A stretch of DNA of 64,000 nt from CBDDHT01 sp965228615 (lineage in GTDB: Bacteria; Pseudomonadota; Alphaproteobacteria; Rhizobiales; Methyloligellaceae), in the NCBI GenBank assembly GCA_965228615.1, contig CBDDHT010000004.1:3038001-3102000 (forward strand), read 5' to 3'. The notes beneath the pieces are model-generated. The model was not told where the DNA came from, ran no database searches, and saw nothing but the letters and a program-made list of their open reading frames with translations. A program made the position numbers and the translations under genes. Of the stretch, positions 26,607 to 36,012 are shown in pieces. The number at the start of each line of letters is the position of its first letter. Within the stretch, counting starts at the first letter, position 1.

Positions 26607-27161
26607 ATGACTGACGAGCGCCACCCGGCCTGCCACTGGATATTGCGTGTCGGCCGGGCCTGCGCATTCCTGTCGGGCATTGCGCTGCTGCTCATGATGA
26701 TCGCCGGGGCATCCGATGTCATCGGTACCAACCTGGATCTGATTGGATTGCCCAGCCAACCCGTACCAGCAGCCTTTGAGTTCATGGCAACCATGATGGT
26801 GGTTACAGTTTTTCTCGGAACCACGCTCGCTCAGGCACGACGCCAGCACATAAGGGTTGAGGTTATCGTCAACCTGCTGCCTCCCGGCGGGCAGCGGTTT
26901 ATGGAAGTGATCCAATACCTTCTCAGCGCCACGATGTGGGGCTTGATTGCCTGGTATGGCTGGATGTCGGGCCTTCATAGCGTTTCGGTGGGCGAGTATG
27001 CGCCGGGCCTGATAAATTTTCCCGTCTGGCCCGCGCGCCTGATCCTCGGTTTCGGTGCCACCCTGATGACACTGCAATGTTTGTTCGACATCATCGGCGT
27101 CTACGCGCCGAGATTTCGGGCTGTCGATCGGGATGGCGCTGATGACGCGCCGATATCCTGA
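26607..27161 (+). CDS. TRAP transporter small permease (DctQ family)
   Basis: 184 residues from ATG 26607, preceded by GGAGG; a frame from 26538 would run through the hairpin. Four membrane helices, with the family's conserved region at LAQARRQHIRVEVIV (about 72-86). DctQ bridges the binding protein and the large permease. It follows dctP by 91 bp and precedes dctM by 15 bp. Confidence 0.88.
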   Translation: MTDERHPACHWILRVGRACAFLSGIALLLMMIAGASDVIGTNLDLIGLPSQPVPAAFEFMATMMVVTVFLGTTLAQARRQHIRVEVIVNLLPPGGQRFMEVIQYLLSATMWGLIAWYGWMSGLHSVSVGEYAPGLINFPVWPARLILGFGATLMTLQCLFDIIGVYAPRFRAVDRDGADDAPIS

Positions 27162-27176
27162 GCGGAGCGCCGGGCT

Positions 27177-28493
27177 GTGGATCCTCTGACAATCGGATAT
27201 GTGGGCGCCGGCCTTCTGTTCGTGCTGCTGGCCGCGGGGATCCCCGTTGCCGTCGCCATGGGGGTCATTGGGATTGGCGGCATGCTCTTAGGCGCCGGGC
27301 CATTACTGACCATGGGCCAGCTCCGCGTACTGCCATTTTGGGTGGTCAACAACTACGCCTTTGCCGTGCTGCCTATGTTCGTGCTGATGGGTGTCCTGGC
27401 AGAAACATCCGGCATTACGGCCCAGGTCTTCAGGGCGGCCGATCTTTGGCTGCGGCGGTTTCGAGGCGGGCTCTACCAAGCCGTCATCATCGGGTCGGCG
27501 GTATTTGCCGCAATTTCGGGGTCGACCATCGTCAACGCGGTGGTGTTTACCCGCATCGCCTTCCCGCAAATGATCAAATACGGCTACTCGAGAAGCCTTT
27601 CCATTGGCGCCATTGCCGGTGCGGGCAGCTTTGCCGCCATGATCCCGCCCTCCATTACGATGGTGATCTACGCGATCATGACCGAGCAGTCCGTCGGCCA
27701 GCTCCTGATCGCCGGTGTCATCCCGGGGCTTTTAACGGCGGCTGTCTACCTGGTCGGTGTCGCAATCATCGTGCGTTTCAAACCCGATCTTGCGCCACCC
27801 ATCGACGCCCGGGTGAACTGGCGTGAGCGTTGGCAGGCGGCTGGCCAGGTCTGGCCGATCCTGATCCTCATGATGCTGGTGCTGGGCGGCATATATACAG
27901 GCCTCTTCCCGCCGTCCGCTGCCGGTGCCGCGGGCGCGTTCGGCGCTTTCTGTTTGGCCGTCCTGAAGAAGCGCGGCATCCGGGGCGGTTGGCTGGTTCC
28001 GGCGCTGCAGGATGCAGCATCCATCAGCTGCATCATTTTCGTCATTCTTATCGGAGGTCTGCTGCTCTCCAGAATGCTGGCCGTGGTCGGCGTCATAGAC
28101 GACATGGTCTTACAGATTACAGCCATCGCCTCGACGCCACTGATGTTCATGATCCTGGCTTCAGTTCTCTACATTGTGCTGGGGTGCTTTCTCGACACGA
28201 CATCCATGATGGTCGTCACGCTGCCTTTCCTGTTCCCCGTCGTGGTGGCTTTGAACATCGACCCGATCTGGTTTGGCATTGTCCTCGTCAAGCTCATCGA
28301 GATTTCCGTTGTGACACCGCCTGTCGGGATCAATCTGTTTGCCGTCATGGGAGCCGTCGGCAAGCAGGCGACCTTCAGGGACGTGTCCTTTGGGGTCATC
28401 CCATTCATCCTGTTCGATCTTATCGTGCTGGCACTGCTGATCTTATTTCCCGAGCTCGCAACCTGGCTGCCGAAGCAGATGATTGCGGGGTAG
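27177..28493 (+). CDS. TRAP transporter large permease (DctM family)
   Basis: 438 residues from GTG 27177, the usual length. About 12-13 helices, with the family landmarks AISGSTIVNAVVF, MIPPSITMVIYAI and TPPVGINLFAVMGAV. It moves the organic acid inwards with Na+. Next gene starts 2 bp downstream. Confidence 0.92.
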   Translation: MDPLTIGYVGAGLLFVLLAAGIPVAVAMGVIGIGGMLLGAGPLLTMGQLRVLPFWVVNNYAFAVLPMFVLMGVLAETSGITAQVFRAADLWLRRFRGGLYQAVIIGSAVFAAISGSTIVNAVVFTRIAFPQMIKYGYSRSLSIGAIAGAGSFAAMIPPSITMVIYAIMTEQSVGQLLIAGVIPGLLTAAVYLVGVAIIVRFKPDLAPPIDARVNWRERWQAAGQVWPILILMMLVLGGIYTGLFPPSAAGAAGAFGAFCLAVLKKRGIRGGWLVPALQDAASISCIIFVILIGGLLLSRMLAVVGVIDDMVLQITAIASTPLMFMILASVLYIVLGCFLDTTSMMVVTLPFLFPVVVALNIDPIWFGIVLVKLIEISVVTPPVGINLFAVMGAVGKQATFRDVSFGVIPFILFDLIVLALLILFPELATWLPKQMIAG

Positions 28494-28495
28494 GC

Positions 28496-29683
28496 ATGAG
28501 CAAACGGGACAGCATCAGACCTATCGTTGTCGGCGCCGGCGCGGTGGCGTTCCGGCATTATAGAGACGGATCGAACTGGCGCGATTGGGTGCGCCAGGCC
28601 GGAACGGAAGCTCTCGAGGACGCAACCTTGGTGCCGGCAGATATCGACGGGCTGGTCGTCGCCAGCGAGACGGATTTCCTGTCCTTGCAGATAAACCCCT
28701 CACCCGTTGTGGCCGACGAACTCGGGCTGCACGGCGTTTCAGCAGTCCGTGTCGAAGCAGGCGGCGGGAGTGGTGGCGCAGCGTTGCGTGTTGGTTCCGC
28801 ACAGATCATGAGCGGACTTGCACGCCGCGTCCTCGTGATCGGTTTCGATGCTGCTGCGAGCCACCTTTCGGCAAAGGACGTGAGCTTGATCTACGGCTTG
28901 TCCTTCGATGCGGAGGTCGAGGGAATGGCAGGAGCGACGGCGGTTGCGCTCTATGCGCTGTCTATCGCCATGCATATGGAGGCCTTTGGCACAACGCCCG
29001 AGCAAATGGCAGCAGTTTCCGTGAAGAACCACGCCAATGCGAAGAACAACCCGCTGGCTCACAAACCAATGGACATCGCCATCGACGATGTGCTCGCCTC
29101 GCCCAGCATCAGCACCCCCTATCGCCGGCTCGATTGCAGCCTCTTGAGCGATGGCGCTGCGGCCATCGTGCTGGCCCACCCGGATCATGCACCGATTTCA
29201 GACAGCCCGCAGACGCGGATTTCGGGCAGTGGCGCCGCGACCGATCACGCGCGACTCGGTGATCGTGAGAAACCGCATTCGTTTCGGGCCAAAGAGAGCG
29301 CTGCACAAGCGGCCTATGCCATGGCTGGCGTAACCAATGCCACGTCCGAAATCGAAGTGGCGGAGGTCTATGACGCCTTCACCGGTGCCGAGCTTCAAGC
29401 CTTGGAAGCGCTGGGCCTGTCCACGTCTGGCGCAACCGGGCCGGCCATGGCGGATGGCGCCTATGATGCCGACGGAATTCTACCTGTGAACCTGTCAGGC
29501 GGTCTCATCGGTCAAGGCGGAGCACCTGGTGCGGTGGGGATCATGCAGGCCGTCAATGTGCACCGTCTGCTAACGGGCAGCTCGTCACTTTGCAATAACC
29601 GTGACTTCAGGCGCGGCGTCATCGATTGCCACGGCGGCATATGCACGACAAGCACGGTGCATGTGATGGAGCGGGTTGAATGA
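28496..29683 (+). CDS. Thiolase-superfamily protein without nucleophilic cysteine (retro-aldolase-like)
   Basis: 395 residues. The fold is thiolase/SCP2-thiolase-like. The segment that normally reads VEAACASGGAA is VEAGGGSGGAA, so the acyl-accepting Cys is Gly90. The histidine of the GHP loop is also lost (GGLIGQGGAPGA, 335-346). Tyr292 in YDAFT and Cys378 (DCHGG) remain. In the steroid-degrading Ltp2 aldolases, a thiolase-fold protein that lacks catalytic Cys acts with a DUF35 protein to split beta-hydroxyacyl-CoA. The 4-nt overlap with the DUF35 gene supports such a complex. It cannot perform normal thiolysis. Exact reaction is inference. Confidence 0.85.
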   Translation: MSKRDSIRPIVVGAGAVAFRHYRDGSNWRDWVRQAGTEALEDATLVPADIDGLVVASETDFLSLQINPSPVVADELGLHGVSAVRVEAGGGSGGAALRVGSAQIMSGLARRVLVIGFDAAASHLSAKDVSLIYGLSFDAEVEGMAGATAVALYALSIAMHMEAFGTTPEQMAAVSVKNHANAKNNPLAHKPMDIAIDDVLASPSISTPYRRLDCSLLSDGAAAIVLAHPDHAPISDSPQTRISGSGAATDHARLGDREKPHSFRAKESAAQAAYAMAGVTNATSEIEVAEVYDAFTGAELQALEALGLSTSGATGPAMADGAYDADGILPVNLSGGLIGQGGAPGAVGIMQAVNVHRLLTGSSSLCNNRDFRRGVIDCHGGICTTSTVHVMERVE

Positions 29684-30117
29684 CAGGAGCACGCTCATTC
29701 CCTCTGGCTCTTTCGCTCGATTACGACCACGCCCTAGGGGATCTGGCGGAATATTTCGCGGCGCTGCGCGAAAAACGTGCCCTCGCCGGCCGTTGTCCGG
29801 CATGCGGTAGCGTTCGCATACCGCCACTGAGCCGCTGTCCACGCGATGGCGTGGCGACACAGCCCATTGAACTTAGTGGATCGGGCCGGGTCGCAGCCGC
29901 AACGCATACCACGGCGAGGCTTCCATTCACCGATGCACTCGAACCCCAGACCTATGTGCTGGTTGCGATGAAGGGCGCCGACAACCTCATGTTCGGGCGT
30001 ATGAGTTCTGCCGACGAAGCGATCGGCGCGGAAACCCCGGTGCGCCTCGCAGGTCTTTCGGAAATACCGAACCATCCCGCGATCGCCGCCGTTTTCGAGC
30101 CGGATGAATCATCATGA
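29680..30117 (+). CDS. DUF35 OB-fold protein with partial zinc ribbon
   Basis: 145 residues. Zinc-ribbon residues Cys39, Cys42 (CPACG) and Cys53 (RCPRDG) are present, but the fourth ligand position is Asp56. An OB-fold follows (SGSGRVAAATHTT to the C-terminus). DUF35 proteins are scaffolds that bind CoA and pair with thiolase-fold enzymes. The gene overlaps the thiolase-like gene by 4 nt (ATGA), so a 1:1 complex is likely. Confidence 0.88.
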   Translation: MTGARSFPLALSLDYDHALGDLAEYFAALREKRALAGRCPACGSVRIPPLSRCPRDGVATQPIELSGSGRVAAATHTTARLPFTDALEPQTYVLVAMKGADNLMFGRMSSADEAIGAETPVRLAGLSEIPNHPAIAAVFEPDESS

Positions 30118-30150
30118 AAGAGACAGGCCTGGGAATAAGGGAGATGCGCC

Positions 30151-31821
30151 ATGGGCTATGTCATTGATCCAACAAAGCTGACAGGCCTGAATCTACGTGA
30201 GGCCGAGACCTCTCAGCGTTATGAGATCGTCATTCCAGAGAATGCCAATATGGCCGCCGATACAGTCGGCCAGCATGCGGGACGATACCCCGAGCGCCCG
30301 GCGATGGTGTTCGAAGACGCTGAGCAGCATGTTCGGTCCTCGACTTTTCTGGAATTGGAACGGGATGCCACCCGGCTCGCAGCGGGCCTAAAGCAGTTGG
30401 GCGTCTCAAAAGGCGACAGGGTCGCGGTTCATACTGGCCTCAGACCGGAAACAGGCCTTGCGCACCTTGCCATCTACAAGCTCGGCGCGATTGCTGTCAC
30501 GCTGTCGCAACTCTACGGTCCCGATACCCTGGCCCATGTTCTCAACGACGCGGAAGCCGAGACCATCATTACGCAGGACTTTGCTTGGGAACGCTTTCGC
30601 AATAGCGATGATGCCTTCCCAACGCTGCGCAACCGAATTGTTGTGGGGACCGCTGTTGGCGATGACATCGCCTTTGATCAACTTCTTAGATCAGATGCTA
30701 CGGGATTTGTTCCAACCGAGACATCGGCCGATGATCCTGCACTTCTCATGTACACATCGGGCTCGACCGGTATGCCAAAAGGCATGCTACATGGTCATCG
30801 GATCTTGCAGGCCTACATTCCGAGCCTATCGCTTGCCTACAATCTGGACCGTGGAGACCCTGACGCGGTGTTCTGGTCACCGGCGGACTGGGCCTGGGTC
30901 GGCGGATTGCTGGACATGCTTCTGATTGCCTGGGCCTTCGGCCATACGGTCGCGACAAGCGAACACCGTTTTGACGCCGAGTGGTCATTTCAGTTTATGG
31001 CCCGCCGCGGAGTCACCCATACCTTCCTGACACCCACGGCCCTGAAGCGGATGGCCCAGATCCCGGTGCCGCCCGATCGCTGGGGCCTCAAACTCCGTGT
31101 GATCTGCACGGGCGGCGAGCCCTTGCCAGGCGAGGTGTTGCGCTGGGCCGAGGAGGATTTGGGTGTCGTTTGCAACGAGTTCTACGGTCTCACCGAGGTC
31201 AATCATCTGATCGGCAACTGCAAGGCGCTGTTTCCTCCGCGTCAGGGCTCCATGGGCATGGCATACCCCGGACACAGGACCACGGTGGTCGATGATCAAG
31301 GCTCGGAAGTGCCAAGGGGCACAGTCGGCGAGATCGCGACCAGCGGCGACGACGAGACCCAGTTCCTGGGTTACTGGAAGGATCCGGAAAAAACCAAGAA
31401 GCTAAAACTGGGGCAGTGGCTAAGAACGGGAGATCTCGGCCATTGCGATGAGGACGGCTATTTCTGGTATCGCGGCCGGGCAGACGATTTGATCAAAAGC
31501 GCAGGCTACCGGATTGGTCCCGCCGAAGTGGAGGACTGCTTGGTACGCCACCCGGCCGTTGCCGAAGCCGCTGTCGTGGGCAGCCCGGATGCCGACCGTG
31601 GCGCCGTCGTCAAAGCCTTTATCCGCCTGGCGGGCGGCCGCACGCCATCGGACGAGTTGACAGGCGAACTGCAAAGCCATGTGAAACAGAATTTGGCGGC
31701 CTACAAATATCCGCGCGAGGTCGAGTATGTGGACCGCTTTGAGCTGACATCCAGCGGGAAGATCAACCGCAAAATACTCCGAAAGCTCGAGGTCGAGCGA
31801 AAATCGACAACCACAAGCTAG
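30151..31821 (+). CDS. Acyl-CoA synthetase (AMP-forming)
   Basis: 556 residues. ANL-superfamily motifs: P-loop MYTSGSTGMPKG (about 207-218), EFYGLTEVN (A5 region), the hinge in GRADDLIKSAGYRIGP (about 445-460) and a C-terminal catalytic Lys in SSGKINRK. It resembles medium-chain/aromatic acyl-CoA synthetases. It activates the acid to its CoA ester in the cytoplasm. Position downstream of the TRAP transporter implies that it activates the imported substrate or a product of the Rieske step. Confidence 0.92.
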   Translation: MGYVIDPTKLTGLNLREAETSQRYEIVIPENANMAADTVGQHAGRYPERPAMVFEDAEQHVRSSTFLELERDATRLAAGLKQLGVSKGDRVAVHTGLRPETGLAHLAIYKLGAIAVTLSQLYGPDTLAHVLNDAEAETIITQDFAWERFRNSDDAFPTLRNRIVVGTAVGDDIAFDQLLRSDATGFVPTETSADDPALLMYTSGSTGMPKGMLHGHRILQAYIPSLSLAYNLDRGDPDAVFWSPADWAWVGGLLDMLLIAWAFGHTVATSEHRFDAEWSFQFMARRGVTHTFLTPTALKRMAQIPVPPDRWGLKLRVICTGGEPLPGEVLRWAEEDLGVVCNEFYGLTEVNHLIGNCKALFPPRQGSMGMAYPGHRTTVVDDQGSEVPRGTVGEIATSGDDETQFLGYWKDPEKTKKLKLGQWLRTGDLGHCDEDGYFWYRGRADDLIKSAGYRIGPAEVEDCLVRHPAVAEAAVVGSPDADRGAVVKAFIRLAGGRTPSDELTGELQSHVKQNLAAYKYPREVEYVDRFELTSSGKINRKILRKLEVERKSTTTS

Positions 31822-31882
31822 AGCAACTTAGAGTCCATCTACTTTTCTGCGCTTTATCGATTCCGACTATGCGCAGGTTGAT

Positions 31883-32701
31883 CTAACCGCCCTTTGTCAT
31901 GCGGGCTTCCCGCCAGGCCAAAGCAGCCTGCAATCCGTCTTTGGCGGCAATGTCCTTGAACTGCTTGCGCGACGGCGTTTCCGTCGCCTCAATTTCGACC
32001 GCCAGTGTTAGATTTCCCTCCAAAGCCTGGCGTAACCCCATAGCGTCGAATGCTCCGTTGATGGCCTGCTTTGTCAGCCGCACGGCATCTGCATCCATCA
32101 CGGCGATGCCTCGGGCCATTTCCAGACCGGTTTCGAGACCCTTGCCTGCCGGCACCACATGATTGACCAAACCAACCTCGCGCGCGCGCTCCGCCGTCAC
32201 GCGGTCATTGGCGCTGAGCAATAGTTCCTTGGCGACCTTCGGGCCCGTCAGATAAGGCATGATCATAGCGGTAATGACGCTGCCGAACTTGAGCTCCGGA
32301 TCACCAAAGAATGTCCCCTCCTCCGCAATGGTAATGTCGCAAGCCATGGCCAGTTGGCAGGCCGCCGCCAGGCAAAACCCATGGGTGACAGCGATGGTCG
32401 GCTTCGGGAAATCCCAGAATCGCATCATGAAATCGAGATCGGCGGAAAGAATGCGCCGCCAGGCGTCATGACCGGAAATGTTGGCGGCCGCATCGTCTTT
32501 GAGATCCATGCCCGCGCTGAATGCCCGGCCGGACCCCGCCAGCACGAGCGCGTTCACTTCATCATCGACCTCAATCTCATCAAGGGCGCGGTTCACCTCA
32601 TCGATGGTCTGGCGGCTAATGGCATTGAGGCGCTCGGGACGATTGAGGGTCAGGCATGCGACGCCATCATTCTTTTCCAGAATTATCAATTCGTAGGTCA
32701 C
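31883..32701 (-). CDS. Enoyl-CoA hydratase/isomerase-family enzyme
   Basis: 272 residues from GTG 32701, with GGAG about 9 nt upstream; an ATG-initiated longer frame to 32752 has no site. Oxyanion-hole loop GRAFSAGMDLK (58-68). Of the two hydratase glutamates, the first position is Gln116 (AAACQLAM) and the second is Glu136 (FGDPELKFG). One-Glu members of the family are isomerases, lyases or specialised hydratases. It is convergent with the acyl-CoA synthetase gene, so it belongs to the region but not to that transcript. Confidence 0.85.
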   Translation of the reverse strand: MTYELIILEKNDGVACLTLNRPERLNAISRQTIDEVNRALDEIEVDDEVNALVLAGSGRAFSAGMDLKDDAAANISGHDAWRRILSADLDFMMRFWDFPKPTIAVTHGFCLAAACQLAMACDITIAEEGTFFGDPELKFGSVITAMIMPYLTGPKVAKELLLSANDRVTAERAREVGLVNHVVPAGKGLETGLEMARGIAVMDADAVRLTKQAINGAFDAMGLRQALEGNLTLAVEIEATETPSRKQFKDIAAKDGLQAALAWREARMTKGG

Positions 32702-32897
32702 GCGGCACGTCTCCCGACTGGCAGCCCGACAGCGCTGCTGGCTAACGATCATTCTTCAAACGACCATCATACCCGGACTGTCTCGTTTGACCATCGATGG
32801 TCGACCGGTCTCGAAGAGGTCTCTAGCGGCTCAATTCAGAAGGTAGCCGGAAGCCATCGCACTTGATCAAATGTGCTTGTATTCATGAATAGACAGC

Positions 32898-34043
32898 TCA
32901 GCCCAGTACGCGCTCGAAGAACCAGAATGCGCCGACGAGGGCAATCGCGATCGAACAGGGCGTCGCGATGCGCGTGCGATACCAGGACTTGTTTCGGAAC
33001 GGCAGACCGACAAGCAGGAACGCCGCGAGAATGACGGCCAGCTGACCGAATTCCACACCGATGTTGAACGCAATCAGGCCCAGTACGAAGCGTGTGCTGT
33101 CCAGTCCGACATCGCTCAGGACGGCGGCGAAGCCCAGGCCATGCAGCAATCCGAATGCAAAGACCACCGCCGTCCGCCATACCGGAAATCTGATATTGAG
33201 AACGTTCTCGACCGCGACATAGACAATGGAGGCCGCAATCAATGGCTCCACAATGGACGGCGAGAGATTGACGATCTTCAGGGAAGCCAATGCCAGCGTC
33301 ACCGTATGCGCGAGCGTAAAAGCCGTGACCTGAAGCAAGAGGGGGCGGAATTTCGTCGAGAAGAAAAATAGACCGAGGACAAACAGAATATGATCGAGCC
33401 CCTTGGGCACGATGTGCTCGAAGCCGATGACGATGTATCGCCCGAAGACGGTCGTTGCCGTTTCCGTCGCGACACCGACGCGCGGCATGGGCGCGCTTGT
33501 CTCGCCACCTGTCAGATAGCCCGTATAGGCATCCTGGCCACCGCCCGATTGGCGAACGATGAGCGGTCCATTCGATTTGGCCCAACCGAACGTCACAGGG
33601 TCGCTGCCGGGCGGCAAGGCTGCGCGCAGCGTGACCCTGCTGTCGCGCGGCAAGGATATCGTTCCGACATCGGGGATGGCGACGGCATCGAGTTCGGGTA
33701 TGATGCGCCGGTCGCCAACGACGATCCGGACGGTCTTTCCGAGATCCGGCCAGGCGGAGCGCAAGGCGGCTTCGAGTGCCGCAGCATCGAGGGCGCGGAG
33801 TGCATCATAATCGGCGGCAAGTGGCGACTCGTCCGTATCCTTCAACCCATCAAGATCAATGCGCGCGACCAGCGCTTCCAAGGTTAGGCGGATTTCGATG
33901 CGAACTTCTTCTGCCGAGACTTCGACATCGGCGATTGCAGGCCGGACTTCGTGGCTGAAGGCCGCCGGTGCCAAGACGGTCATCATGGCGAGTACCGAAA
34001 GCAGGCGAGAGAGGTTTGCAAAGCGAAGCCATGACCGCGTCAT
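32898..34043 (-). CDS. HupE/UreJ-like membrane protein with periplasmic N-terminal domain
   Basis: About 381 residues if it starts at ATG 34043 (MTRSWLRFANL), which gives a normal signal peptide ending near AAFSHEVRP; an ATG at 34100 is further upstream. Residues about 30-190 are an extracytoplasmic domain; 200-381 hold six to seven helices with the HupE landmark HIVPKGLDHILFVLGL. HupE/UreJ proteins are linked to nickel/cobalt handling. The divergent DUF4198 gene is a frequent partner of metal transport. The actual ion is inferred. Confidence 0.8.
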   Translation of the reverse strand: MTRSWLRFANLSRLLSVLAMMTVLAPAAFSHEVRPAIADVEVSAEEVRIEIRLTLEALVARIDLDGLKDTDESPLAADYDALRALDAAALEAALRSAWPDLGKTVRIVVGDRRIIPELDAVAIPDVGTISLPRDSRVTLRAALPPGSDPVTFGWAKSNGPLIVRQSGGGQDAYTGYLTGGETSAPMPRVGVATETATTVFGRYIVIGFEHIVPKGLDHILFVLGLFFFSTKFRPLLLQVTAFTLAHTVTLALASLKIVNLSPSIVEPLIAASIVYVAVENVLNIRFPVWRTAVVFAFGLLHGLGFAAVLSDVGLDSTRFVLGLIAFNIGVEFGQLAVILAAFLLVGLPFRNKSWYRTRIATPCSIAIALVGAFWFFERVLG

Positions 34044-34899
34044 GACGGATCGCCCTATGGCACCGGCACGTGCCAAACGAAGACTGTTTTGCGTGTTCAC
34101 GTTCTTAATGATTTCCGGTTGGACTGGCGCTGCACTTGCGCATGAGTTCTGGATATCACCAAGCCGCTATGTCGTCGAACCGAAAGGTCAGATTGTCGCT
34201 GACCTCCGTGTCGGGAAGAATTTCGAAGGCCCCGTGAATTCCTATATTCCCAGAGATTTTTCGCGTTTCGAAATCTTGCTTGCGGGATCCAGCCGGCCCG
34301 TCAAAGGCAGGCTTGGCGATATCCCGGCTCTGACCATGCAGGCAGCCGGCGAGGGGCTGGCGGTAGTTGTCCATGAGACGACTCCGACCGAACTGACTTA
34401 TCCGAAATGGGAGAAGTTTGAAGGCTTCGCCACCCAGAAAGACCTGGGGTGGGCCATCAAGGCGCACAAGGCCCGCGGCCTGCCGGAGAAGGGTTTCAAG
34501 GAGACTTTTCAGCGCTTCGCCAAGAGTCTGATCGCTATCGGCAACGGTCATGGCCGGGATGCCGCGGTCGGCATGGAAACGGAGATTGTGGCCGAAGCGA
34601 ACCCATATACGGATGATTTGACGCTGGGGCTTCCCGTTCGCCTTCTTTACAAGGGCAAGCCACGCGCAGATGCACAAGTCGAGATATTCTCGAAAAGTTC
34701 CGGAAACAAAGCGACGGTGGCGGTTGTGCGCACCGATGCTGAAGGCCGAGCCGTCATACCCGTCAAACCGAAGACGGAATATCTCCTCGATGCCGTTGTC
34801 ATGCGACGACTGGAAACCGACGACGCAACGAAAAAACCCGCGTGGGAATCGCTGTGGGCATCGCTCACGTTCATGACGGGTAACACGATCAAGCCCTGA
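34042..34899 (+). CDS. DUF4198 periplasmic protein
   Basis: 285 residues from ATG 34042, or 280 from ATG 34057; both have weak ribosome sites. Signal peptide with the cut near ALAHEFWISP. The HEFWISP start and a C-terminal carboxypeptidase-regulatory-like beta domain (PVRLLYKGKPRADAQVEI to the end) mark DUF4198, found with nickel/cobalt uptake genes. Its start codon lies opposite that of the HupE-like gene: the two ATGs share the same CATG. Confidence 0.82.
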   Translation: MTDRPMAPARAKRRLFCVFTFLMISGWTGAALAHEFWISPSRYVVEPKGQIVADLRVGKNFEGPVNSYIPRDFSRFEILLAGSSRPVKGRLGDIPALTMQAAGEGLAVVVHETTPTELTYPKWEKFEGFATQKDLGWAIKAHKARGLPEKGFKETFQRFAKSLIAIGNGHGRDAAVGMETEIVAEANPYTDDLTLGLPVRLLYKGKPRADAQVEIFSKSSGNKATVAVVRTDAEGRAVIPVKPKTEYLLDAVVMRRLETDDATKKPAWESLWASLTFMTGNTIKP

Positions 34900-34902
34900 T
34901 CT

Positions 34903-36012
34903 TCACGAAAGCAGCGGCTGCAATTCGAACAGTGCCGACAACAGAGCCGCAGACGCTTCCGACGCTTCCAAAGCACCTTCAAGATATCCACCGAAGTCGC
35001 GCGCGACTTCCGTCGATCCCATGATAAGTCGTCCATCCCAAAGACCGGCAAGCGCAGTTGGAAGGCCATAGGCCGGATGTTGCCCAGCAGGCGTCCAATC
35101 CAATCGGGTGGCTGTGAGAGGATCGCCAGCCCAATCCTGCAAGACAATCTGGATGGGGTTACCGGCGGCGTTTCCGAACAGCCTGACCAGTTGCTCTTCC
35201 GCCAACGCCAGCACCTTGTCTCGGTGAGCCAGGCGGGGCTCGGCCGGAACGCCGACGAACCCGAAGAGCGCATAGGGGCCACCTTCGGCGGGCGACGCGT
35301 CGTGGATCTCGACCATCGGTCCGGCTCGGCTGATAGCGTCCCCCGACAGACCTTGGTGACGCCAAAACGGCTTATCGTACACTGCGACGATCTTCGCCTC
35401 TCCCGCCATCCAGGTCGGTATGCCGCGCATTGCTGACAGCGCAGCCTCGGGAAGGCCGTTTTCGAAAATGATTGTCTCTGCCGCCACTCGCGGCGGTATG
35501 GCCAATACAACTGCCCTACTTTCAATTTCCGAGACGGACTCGTCTCGGCGGGCGAGCGTCGTCTGGATGGCAGCGCCATCGCGGACAATCCGTGTGGCGG
35601 TCGCATCCATCATTACGCGCGAAGGATCGAGACGATTCCGCAATCCGGTTATCGCAGCAGAAAGTCCACCCGCCATGCGCAGAGACCCTTCCATCGATGC
35701 AAGTCCGGCACCCCGCTGAATCCGCCCCTGTTGGTCCTCTGCCAGAATATCGCCGTGCGCATATTGCTCGAATATGGTCAGGCCAAGCCTGTTCGCGAGT
35801 TTCGCCATTCGCGGTTGCCCGGGCCAGAACCAAGCTGGTCCGAGGTCAAAATCGGCCTCATCATCCTGTCCCGCAATTGTCTTCGTATGGATGCGCCCGC
35901 CGAGGCGTCCTCGGGCCTCCACAACAAGATAGTCCACGTCCGATGAAGACAATCGGTCGGCAAGCGCAATCCCGGAAAGACCGCCTCCGACAATGAGGAC
36001 ATCCGTCCGCAT
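34903..36012 (-). CDS. FAD-dependent flavin amine oxidase-like protein
   Basis: 369 residues. N-terminal dinucleotide fold VLIVGGGLSGIALADRL (5-21) and the second FAD motif in GRLGGRIHTK (35-44). C-terminal FAD block near GRLIMGSTEVARDFGGYLEGALEA. This places it in the MAO/polyamine-oxidase/protoporphyrinogen-oxidase group. It has no signal peptide. The oxidised substrate is not evident. It is convergent with the DUF4198 gene with 3 bp between stops. Confidence 0.85.
   Translation of the reverse strand: MRTDVLIVGGGLSGIALADRLSSSDVDYLVVEARGRLGGRIHTKTIAGQDDEADFDLGPAWFWPGQPRMAKLANRLGLTIFEQYAHGDILAEDQQGRIQRGAGLASMEGSLRMAGGLSAAITGLRNRLDPSRVMMDATATRIVRDGAAIQTTLARRDESVSEIESRAVVLAIPPRVAAETIIFENGLPEAALSAMRGIPTWMAGEAKIVAVYDKPFWRHQGLSGDAISRAGPMVEIHDASPAEGGPYALFGFVGVPAEPRLAHRDKVLALAEEQLVRLFGNAAGNPIQIVLQDWAGDPLTATRLDWTPAGQHPAYGLPTALAGLWDGRLIMGSTEVARDFGGYLEGALEASEASAALLSALFELQPLLS

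Noticed and set aside
27830..28495. N-terminal extension of the thiolase-like protein into dctM
   Set aside because: The frame stays open upstream but overlaps dctM coding sequence; ATG 28496 right after the dctM stop gives the normal N-terminus.
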